10,835 nt of DNA from JACDAN01 sp035711385. GTDB taxonomy: Bacteria > Actinomycetota > Thermoleophilia > Gaiellales > Gaiellaceae. This document shows positions 6,614 through 10,835 of this stretch, in pieces; position 1 is the stretch's first letter; the number at the start of each line of letters is the position of its first letter. Location of the stretch: contig DASTCG010000113.1 of the NCBI GenBank assembly GCA_035711385.1, positions 1 to 10,835 on the forward strand, in the 5' to 3' direction. Both the position numbers and the translations under genes were made by a program. The notes under the pieces were generated by a model, which saw nothing but the letters and a program-made list of their open reading frames with translations, was not told the DNA's origin and did no database searches.

Positions 6614-7546
6614 TCAGCGAGCCTCGGCGAACGGGCGCGGCGTCGCGTCGAGCTTGGGGATCGAGAAGCGGGCGATCGCGCCGAAGTGCGGTGCAGGCCG
6701 GCAGGCCTGGGCGATCCCGGCGTCGCAGGCGACGGAGAGGAAGATGAATGCGTCCTCGAGGGTGAACCCCCACTCGTCGACGAGCAGCCTCGCCGCCTCT
6801 TCGGAGCAGAGCTCGAGCGCGTCTCCGAAGTCCTCGGCGGTGGCATGGGCGATCCACCGGTCCGCGAGCTCGGTCACCGGCCAGCGCGCCTGCTTTCCCT
6901 TGAGCACGCCGAACCGGACGACCACCTCGCCGGCGATCTCGACACCCGTGAAGCAGATCTCCCCGTCCCCCATCGAGGCGTGCATGTCCCCGACGGCGAA
7001 GAGGCCCCCCGGCTGCCGGACGGGGAAGTAGATACGGGCCCCCGGACCGTGGAGGTGGTTGTCGAGATTCCCCCCGTGCTGTCCGGCGAGGCCGTTCGTC
7101 AGCGTCTCGCCGCCTGTCGCGACGCCGACGACGCCGACCATCGGCCGCGTGGGGAAGCGAACGCGATCGTTCATCTCGATCCACCCGTCCTGAACCTTGA
7201 AGAGGCGCGTGACGGGCGAGCGCACCTTCTCGATCAGCTGTCCATAGCCCGGGATGAGGGTGGCCACCCCCCAATCGATGGGCCGGACGTCGAGAATCTC
7301 GACGACCAGAGAGTCCCCGGGCTCGGCTCCCACCACGGAGACCGGGCCGGTCGCGCTGTTGACCCGCTCGAAGTCGATCTCCGTCACAAGGTCGTCCTCG
7401 CTGCGAATCTGCCCGCTGAAGCAGTCGTTCGTCTCCAGGCGGACCGTCGCTCCCGGCTGAACCGCGAGAACCGGCTCGAGCTCCGGGCCGAACGACCAGA
7501 TCACGTCCTCGCGTGAGACCACGTGGTCGGCCCGAACGAGCGTCAC
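6614..7546 (-). CDS. Acetamidase/formamidase family protein
   Basis: A 310-residue enzyme of the FmdA/AmdA family, which hydrolyses short-chain amides (formamide, acetamide or relatives) to the acid and ammonia in the cytosol. Family blocks are visible in order: TNDCFSGQI (39-47), NSATGPVSVVGAEPGDSL (63-80), the GGNLDNHLHGPGARIYFPV block (158-176), and GDMHASMGDGEICFTGVEIAGEV (187-208). Length is normal and nothing is missing. The GTG start at 7546 overlaps the TGA of the gamma-glutamyltransferase remnant (GTGA), showing it once closed an operon with that gene. It is now the only intact member. Whether it is still expressed depends on the rearranged upstream region. The preferred amide cannot be read from the sequence. 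Confidence 0.93.
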   Translation of the reverse strand: MTLVRADHVVSREDVIWSFGPELEPVLAVQPGATVRLETNDCFSGQIRSEDDLVTEIDFERVNSATGPVSVVGAEPGDSLVVEILDVRPIDWGVATLIPGYGQLIEKVRSPVTRLFKVQDGWIEMNDRVRFPTRPMVGVVGVATGGETLTNGLAGQHGGNLDNHLHGPGARIYFPVRQPGGLFAVGDMHASMGDGEICFTGVEIAGEVVVRFGVLKGKQARWPVTELADRWIAHATAEDFGDALELCSEEAARLLVDEWGFTLEDAFIFLSVACDAGIAQACRPAPHFGAIARFSIPKLDATPRPFAEAR

Positions 7547-7887
7547 CGGCCCACCGCGTATCCCTGCATGCCGCGCGGGCTCGCGCCCGCCTTCAACACG
7601 CCATCCTCGAGTCCCACTGCGCTCACCCTCCCCAACGACCAGTCGTCGGTCACCGCGACATCGTGACCGCGATCAAGCAGGTCGGCGACGACCTCGGCCC
7701 CGAACCGCGCCTCGAGCGAGAGCGAGCGGGGGCTCGCCTGGCGCGGGAAGAACGAGGACGGGAAGTGGTCCGTGTGGAACTCCGGCGCGTCGATCGAGGC
7801 CTGGAGATCGAGCCCGAAATGGACGTGGTTGAGGAAGACGTGGAGCGACCACTGGTCCTGCTGGTCGCCGCCCGGTGTCCCGAACGC
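7543..7887 (-). pseudogene. Gamma-glutamyltransferase family, C-terminal remnant
   Basis: About 114 residues of the end of a GGT-family small subunit: FGTPGGDQQDQW, LNHVHFGLDLQASIDAPEFH, FPSSFFPRQA, RGHDVAVTDDWSLGRVSAV and the terminal GASPRGMQGYAVGR. This is the usual C-terminal fold of the family. The large subunit, the catalytic threonine and the first half of the small subunit are absent. No start codon with a binding site precedes it; the frame closes at a stop at 7924-7926. Just upstream of FGTPGG the sequence turns into an inverted piece of a different gene, so the break is a rearrangement junction, not decay in place. The stop overlaps the amidase start, so the 3' operon junction is original. 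Intact members cleave gamma-glutamyl bonds or act as acylases. Confidence 0.85.
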
Positions 7888-7971
7888 AGGACGCTCGCCG
7901 GGTCTGCGCGTGCCAGCGAGATCTCACCGATCACCTCGGTCGACGTCGTCAACAACTACACCGTGCGCTGT
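7888..7971 (+). pseudogene. Inverted internal piece of the substrate-binding protein gene
   Basis: Read on the plus strand this 84-bp piece encodes RTLAGSARASEISP followed by ITSVDVVNNYTVR. That is the pattern which in family 5 (peptide/nickel type) solute-binding proteins comes directly after the KISLDRH segment: LPGSxRASxxxxVxSVxVVxxYTV. The matching KISLDRH segment ends at about 7970 on the opposite strand. The piece therefore belongs to the same gene but is flipped. On the other side it meets the GGT remnant. Reading across either edge gives stops within a few codons. This is inference from motif order, not from an alignment. Confidence 0.72.
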
Positions 7972-8355
7972 GGCGGTCGAGCGAGATCTTGACTGCGCAG
8001 GCGTCCAGCGGCGTCCCGTCGTTGAATCGGATGCCACGGCGGATCTTGATCGTCATCCGCCGCTTGTTCCCGGACAGCGCGGGCATTCCGGCGGCGAGCT
8101 TCGGAGTGATCTGAAGCCTGGCGTACAGGTCATAGAGCTTCTCGCACATGTGCAGGAAGACCATGCGCCCAACGAAGGTCCGCGCCAGCGTCGGATCGAG
8201 CGCGTCGGGATCCTCCGCCAGGCCGATCGTCAGCGTGCCACCCGTTCGGTTTCGGCGGCGACCGAGCTGCCGGCACCGGTCGCGAGCAGCCCGACCGCGA
8301 CGACGGCGAGCGCGACAAGCCCACCCCGGGCTGGGCGGGTGCGAATCTTGTTCAT
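7970..8355 (-). pseudogene. Family 5 ABC substrate-binding protein, N-terminal remnant with frameshift
   Basis: ATG at 8355 follows AGGAGGGG at good spacing. The first 38 codons encode a signal peptide (MNKIRTRPARGG, hydrophobic LVALAVVAVGLLATG) and then stop at TGA. In another frame the typical mature start GGTLTIGLAEDPDALDPTLA follows. It continues with VFLHMCEKLYDLYARLQITP, a KLAAGMPALSGNKRRMTIKI stretch, and RRGIRFNDGTPLDACAVKISLDRH. These are the hallmark blocks of extracellular solute-binding protein family 5. One missing G in the GGG at 8241-8243 (minus strand) would restore the frame, so that lesion could be a mutation or a read error. The protein ends after about 125 residues of the usual 500-plus, at the inversion junction. 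Intact homologues deliver peptides or glutathione-like compounds to an ABC importer. Confidence 0.82.
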
Positions 8356-8442
8356 TCAGTCCCCTCCTGACGTTTGGTGCAGCTCCCTGGCAAAGGCCGA
8401 GCCGGCCGCGACTTTACCATATATGTATCCATTCTGAACCTG

Positions 8443-8454
8443 ATTGGATCCAAT
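8443..8454. promoter_or_regulatory. Perfect 12-bp palindrome ATTGGATCCAAT, candidate GntR operator
   Basis: The 12-bp sequence is its own reverse complement and lies in the 117-bp gap between the divergent binding-protein remnant and the permease operon, 18 bp upstream of the first permease start. From memory, the same 12 bases are the operator recognised by Caulobacter VanR, a FadR-type GntR repressor. A GntR/FCD gene is the third gene of this operon. It overlaps the interval expected between the -35 and -10 of the promoter below, so binding would block transcription. Confidence 0.7.
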
Positions 8455-8460
8455 GCCTGG

Positions 8461-8466
8461 TACAGT
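8461..8466 (+). promoter_or_regulatory. Candidate -10 box TACAGT of a leaderless promoter
   Basis: TACAGT fits the TANNNT pattern and ends six bases before the GTG at 8473, the distance that places the transcription start on the start codon itself. There is no ribosome binding site before this GTG, which agrees with a leaderless mRNA, common in actinobacteria. No good -35 hexamer is seen. The surrounding 8411-8455 is AT-rich against a GC-rich background. Confidence 0.5.
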
Positions 8467-8472
8467 TGGCTC

Positions 8473-8853
8473 GTGGACGTGGCCCTCTCGTCTCGTACGT
8501 ACTACGGGCGCCTGGGGGCGATCGGACTCGCCGGCGGGCTGTTCTCCGGCCTACTCGGCGTCGGCGGCGGCGTGGTCTTGGTTCCCTTGCTCGTGCTCGT
8601 GGCCGGCCTCGGTCAGCGGAACGCGCACGCCGTCTCGCTGGGAGCGATCGTCCCGATCAGCGCCGCAGGCGTCTTGACCTTCGGCGCGGCGGGAGAGATC
8701 CACGTCGTGGAGGCGGCGGCTCTTGCCGTGGGCTCGATCGTCGGCGCCCAGGCCGGCGCGCGGCTGCTGGCTCGAGCCGACGAACGGAGACTCAAGCTCG
8801 CCTTCGGCGTGTTCCTGCTGATCGTCGCAACGCTCATGGTGGTGGGACACTGA
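8473..8853 (+). CDS. Half-size TauE/SafE family membrane protein 1
   Basis: A 126-residue membrane protein with about four transmembrane segments. The family signature is clear: GLFSGLLGVGGGVVLVPLLVL (with the GGG turn), then AVSLGAIVPISAAG, a segment EAAALAVGSIVGAQAGARLLA, and LKLAFGVFLLIVATLMVV. Canonical TauE/SafE sulfite or organic anion exporters are about 250 residues with two such repeats; this one holds a single repeat. I chose the GTG at 8473 because a -10 box precedes it for leaderless start and the upstream open frame holds the operator, not protein-like sequence. It ends in a TGA that overlaps the start region of the second half. The two probably form a heterodimeric transporter in the cytoplasmic membrane; the substrate is unknown. 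Confidence 0.85.
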   Translation: MDVALSSRTYYGRLGAIGLAGGLFSGLLGVGGGVVLVPLLVLVAGLGQRNAHAVSLGAIVPISAAGVLTFGAAGEIHVVEAAALAVGSIVGAQAGARLLARADERRLKLAFGVFLLIVATLMVVGH

Positions 8854-9233
8854 CCACCGGCGCTCTCTTCGTGGCCCTCATCGGCGTCGGAGTCGCAACC
8901 GGGGTGCTCGCCGGTCTACTCGGCGTCGGCGGAGGCATCTTGCTCGTTCCCTTCCTCGTGCTCGCGGTCGGTATGGGCCAACACGAGGCCGAAGCGACCT
9001 CGTTGCTGGTGATCCTGCCGACCGCGCTCGCCGGGAGCCTTGCGCTCCGGCGCCTCGATGTCGGCGACCTGCCCGTCGCACTCGCGCTCGGCTCCGTCGG
9101 TGCGGCCGGAGCGGCGGCGGGCGCCCTGCTCGCGCTCTCGCTTCCGGCCGGTGTTCTCCGGTCGGCCTTCGCAGTCCTGCTCGCTCTCGTCGGGATCCGA
9201 CTCGTCCGCGACGCACGCGCGGAGGGGCCATGA
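8850..9233 (+). CDS. Half-size TauE/SafE family membrane protein 2
   Basis: A 127-residue partner of the preceding gene with its own single repeat: GVLAGLLGVGGGILLVPFLVL, EATSLLVILPTALAG, LALGSVGAAGAAAGALLAL, and LRSAFAVLLALVGIRLV, about four transmembrane segments. The start is uncertain. CTG at 8850 overlaps the TGA of the first half (CTGA) and has GGTGGTGGG just upstream. GTG at 8871 lacks a binding site but is a commoner codon. The open frame reaches far upstream but is not protein-like there. The stop overlaps the ATG of the regulator (ATGA), so the three genes are translationally linked. Together the halves would equal one full-length exporter. Confidence 0.83.
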   Translation: MTTGALFVALIGVGVATGVLAGLLGVGGGILLVPFLVLAVGMGQHEAEATSLLVILPTALAGSLALRRLDVGDLPVALALGSVGAAGAAAGALLALSLPAGVLRSAFAVLLALVGIRLVRDARAEGP

Positions 9234-9931
9234 GCACGGTCGAGCGCCTGGCGGGCGCCATTCAGGCGCAGGTCCTGCGCGGCGACGTCCCGGTGGGAAC
9301 ACGGCTTCGGCAGGAGGCGCTCGCGGAGGAGTTCGGCGTCAGCCGGACGCCTGTGCGCGAGGCCTTGCGCCAGCTTCAGGCCACGGGACTGGTCGAGCTG
9401 CTCCCGAACCGAGGCGCCGTCGTACGCGGCCCCTCGGCCCGGGAGATCCGGGAGGCCTACGAGGTTCGTGCGGAGCTCGAGGGGCTCGCCGCCAGGCTCG
9501 CCGCCGAACGGATCAGCGACAGCGACTTCGTCCGGCTGCGCGAGGCGCAGGCGCTCTTCCGCACGTCGGTGACGACGCTGATCGCACGCCGGTCGCGCCG
9601 GCCCGCGCCGTGGAAGGACGAGAGCGTCTGGGTGCAGGCCAACGACCTGTTCCACCAGGCGATCCTCGACGCTGCCGGGAACGGACGGTTGAACGACACG
9701 ATCGCGAACCTGCACCGAAGCTTCCCGCGAGACCTCACGTGGACGGCGCTCTCGCAGAGCTCGCGGCTGCTGGAGGAGAACGTGGAGCAGCACGATGCGA
9801 TCCTCGAGGCGATCGAGCGGCGGGACCCGAAGGAGGCCCGTCGTCGCATGGTCGAGCACGTGCGAAGCGCCGGCGAGCTCGTGAGCCTGCACTTCGAGCG
9901 CGGCACCCCGAGCGGTCCGGTGTCCGCCTGA
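9230..9931 (+). CDS. GntR family transcriptional regulator with FCD ligand domain
   Basis: A 233-residue FadR-type regulator. Residues 1-68 are the winged helix, with LRQEALAEEFGVSRTPVREALRQL (helix-turn-helix) and LVELLPNRGAVV (wing). Residues 74-215 are the all-helical FCD domain, which binds a small organic acid, often with a metal. The metal ligand pattern is visible as D139 and H142 in NDLFHQAI, H188 in EQHDAI, and H210 in MVEHV. The ATG overlaps the permease stop. Being the last gene of the operon, it likely represses its own promoter through the 12-bp palindrome at 8443, and may also act on the divergent promoter. The inducer is unknown. A stretch RRSRRPAPWKDE (120-131) is an insertion-like loop within the FCD domain. 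Confidence 0.93.
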   Translation: MSTVERLAGAIQAQVLRGDVPVGTRLRQEALAEEFGVSRTPVREALRQLQATGLVELLPNRGAVVRGPSAREIREAYEVRAELEGLAARLAAERISDSDFVRLREAQALFRTSVTTLIARRSRRPAPWKDESVWVQANDLFHQAILDAAGNGRLNDTIANLHRSFPRDLTWTALSQSSRLLEENVEQHDAILEAIERRDPKEARRRMVEHVRSAGELVSLHFERGTPSGPVSA

Positions 9932-9976
9932 CTCGGGAGCGGACTGTCGCAGCCGTCGTCGCCGGCAGCACATGAA

Positions 9977-10065
9977 CGGCGGGGGAGGGATTCGAACCCT
10001 CGGGCGACCTTTCGGCCGCCTGCGGTTTTCAAGACCGCCCCGTTCGACCGCTCCGGCACCCCGCC
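9977..10065 (-). tRNA. tRNA-Ser (anticodon UGA)
   Basis: The minus strand folds as a complete class II tRNA. The acceptor stem GGCGGGG pairs with CCCCGCC and the discriminator is G. The D arm starts CCGGAGC, the anticodon stem GCGGT/ACCGC encloses CTTGAAA giving UGA, a long variable arm GGCGGCCGAAAGGTCGCC is present, and the T arm is GAGGG-TTCGAAT-CCCTC. The long variable arm and the anticodon both indicate serine. The 3' CCA is not encoded (TTC follows). It is convergent with the GntR gene, 45 bp from its stop. Confidence 0.97.
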
Positions 10066-10074
10066 GAACCCTTG

Positions 10075-10080
10075 ATGCTA
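10075..10080 (-). promoter_or_regulatory. Candidate -10 box of the tRNA-Ser promoter
   Basis: TAGCAT on the minus strand fits TANNNT and ends nine bases before the mature tRNA 5' end. No convincing -35 hexamer is visible at 16-18 bases, so this is a weak call. Confidence 0.3.
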
Positions 10081-10299
10081 GGCGGCTTTCCCGCATTCCG
10101 AGGCCGCGGCCGCGGGAGCTGCCGCCACACGTCCCGCCACTCGCACGCTCGCCACGGCGTCATCTAGCGCCGTGTCGGCGAGCAAGTGCCCTCGTCGTCA
10201 GGTCGAGCGGTCGAGCGCTGTACGCGCGAGGCCCACCCGGCCGGAAGACGGTCGGCAGCGAGCAGATCGCCCTGTCACGGTCACCTTCGTGATCAGCTA
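10081..10299. other. Intergenic stretch without a supported gene
   Basis: Between the tRNA and the cupin gene no frame looks like protein: open frames here are shadows of the cupin gene or Arg/Pro-rich translations of GC-rich DNA. TCACG and CGTGA (10276-10293 region) form a short inverted repeat that could belong to the cupin promoter. An in-frame TAG at 10298 closes the cupin frame upstream. Confidence 0.5.
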
Positions 10300-10318
10300 G
10301 ACATCCGTCATGGATGTC
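10300..10318. promoter_or_regulatory. Inverted repeat across the cupin start codon
   Basis: GACATCC (10300-10306) and GGATGTC (10312-10318) are perfect inverted arms around GTCAT, and the ATG of the cupin gene lies at the centre (10310-10312). No ribosome binding site precedes that ATG. The repeat could be an operator at a leaderless start, or an RNA hairpin that hides the start codon. Chance is not excluded for seven-base arms. Confidence 0.4.
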
Positions 10319-10835
10319 CCCGAGGCCAAGCTGGAGCAGACGAACGCCGGGCTCGTCCCGGCCACCGCGGGCTGGTTCGTCCTGAACGCACGCGACGCCA
10401 GGTGGAACGCCCGCCCCGGCCGGCAGAGCGTGAGCTTCACCGGCAAGACCGAGTGGGAAGCCGACACGCTCTTCCCGATGCTCGGCGTCAATCTGGCCGT
10501 ACTCGAGCCGGGCGAGCCGAACTCGATGTACCACTGGGAGACCGAGGCGGAGGCGTTCCTCGTCCTCTCAGGGGAGGCGCTGCTCGTCGTCGAGGGACAG
10601 GAGCGGCCGCTGAAGCAGTGGGACTTCGTCCACTGCCCGCCCAAGACCGAGCACGTGATCATCGGCGCAGGGGACGGGCCATGCATCCTCGTCGCGATGA
10701 GCTCACGGGAAAACCAGGCCTTCGGGCCGTACGGCGAGGACACGGCAAACGAGATCGCGCACAAGCACGGAGCCAGTCCCGAGGAGACGACGCAGGACGG
10801 GGAGCAGGCGGACGCGAGCTGGCCCGAGTCGCAGC
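10310..10835 (+). CDS. Cupin domain protein, 3' end beyond the window
   Basis: The frame is open for 175 codons to the window edge with no stop. The single cupin barrel spans about residues 55-130: LGVNLAVLEPGEPNSMYHWE, then EAFLVLSGEALLVVEGQERPL, WDFVHCPPKTEHVIIGAGDGP and CILVAMSSR. In cupin motif 1 the first metal histidine is present (YHWETEAEAF), but the second is replaced by Glu (HxE instead of HxH). The last histidine is in KTEHVI. An N-terminal segment (EQTNAGLVPATAGWFVLNARDARW) and a C-terminal tail with IAHKHGASPEETT are typical of an actinobacterial cupin group I have seen only as uncharacterised. ATG 10310 follows an in-frame TAG and is the only start possible nearby. Function may be sugar-phosphate isomerase-like or simply metabolite binding; not determinable. 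Confidence 0.87.
   Translation, partial: MDVPEAKLEQTNAGLVPATAGWFVLNARDARWNARPGRQSVSFTGKTEWEADTLFPMLGVNLAVLEPGEPNSMYHWETEAEAFLVLSGEALLVVEGQERPLKQWDFVHCPPKTEHVIIGAGDGPCILVAMSSRENQAFGPYGEDTANEIAHKHGASPEETTQDGEQADASWPESQ

Noticed and set aside
7571..7592. GCGCGGGC/GCGCCCGC hairpin inside the GGT remnant
   Set aside because: Lies within coding sequence that encodes conserved GGT residues; no terminator context.
7513..7992. 159-residue plus-strand frame as a gene of its own
   Set aside because: Most of it is the shadow of the GGT remnant; only the 7888-7971 part is meaningful and is reported as an inverted fragment.
8148..8849. Upstream part of the open frame leading into the second TauE/SafE half
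   Set aside because: Arg-rich and antisense to the binding-protein remnant or out of frame with the first permease half; not protein-like.
8834..10096. 420-residue minus-strand open frame over the permease, regulator and tRNA
   Set aside because: Runs through a tRNA and opposite well-supported genes; composition is that of a shadow frame.
10095..10120. Palindromic GC-rich stretch around CCGCGGCCGCGG
   Set aside because: Short GC palindromes are expected by chance at this base composition, and nothing around it gives a role.

Overview
The window is GC-rich throughout, with strongly G/C-ending codons, many TTG and GTG starts, stop/start overlaps of one to four bases, a tRNA without an encoded CCA, and at least one probable leaderless promoter. 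This suggests a high-GC Actinomycetota genome. The style of the secreted proteins and of the solute-binding protein remnant suggests Thermoleophilia (Gaiellales or Solirubrobacterales), but that placement is an inference from memory of families, not a search.

Layout. (a) 2-1044, plus strand: the 3' end of a FabF-type ketoacyl-ACP synthase overlaps a class I SAM O-methyltransferase. (b) 1004-4011, minus strand: two paralogous secreted proteins of no family I recognise are followed by a flavin reductase and a HAD phosphatase. The last three genes are chained by overlapping TTG start and TGA stop codons. (c) 4096-4259: a palindromic intergenic element about 160 bp long with 19-bp perfect end arms. 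(d) 4265-5483, minus strand: a 137-residue hypothetical protein, a 26-codon small ORF with a strong ribosome binding site, and a coiled-coil DivIVA-like protein, with hairpins between them. (e) 5620-6501, minus strand: an exported cupredoxin-like protein that has lost most copper ligands. (f) 6614-8355, minus strand: an intact acetamidase/formamidase gene at the end of a wrecked operon. The C-terminal end of a gamma-glutamyltransferase is joined to the N-terminal end of a family 5 substrate-binding protein, with an inverted 84-bp piece of the same binding-protein gene between them. (g) 8443-9931, plus strand: a divergent operon of two half-size TauE/SafE permeases and a GntR/FCD regulator. In front of it lies a perfect 12-bp palindrome identical, as I recall, to the VanR operator. 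(h) 9977-10065, minus strand: tRNA-Ser(UGA). (i) 10310 to the end, plus strand: a cupin protein cut by the window edge.

How the genes work together. The GntR protein probably regulates its own operon, and possibly the divergent binding-protein promoter, through the 12-bp palindrome. The permeases may export a small anion that the FCD domain senses or that the amidase pathway produces. The former binding protein, peptidase and amidase operon looks like an uptake and hydrolysis unit for a peptide or amide. It has collapsed by rearrangement, leaving only the amidase intact. The most unusual items are the inverted fragment inside the collapsed operon, the operator with its leaderless promoter, the long palindrome and the tandem secreted paralogues.
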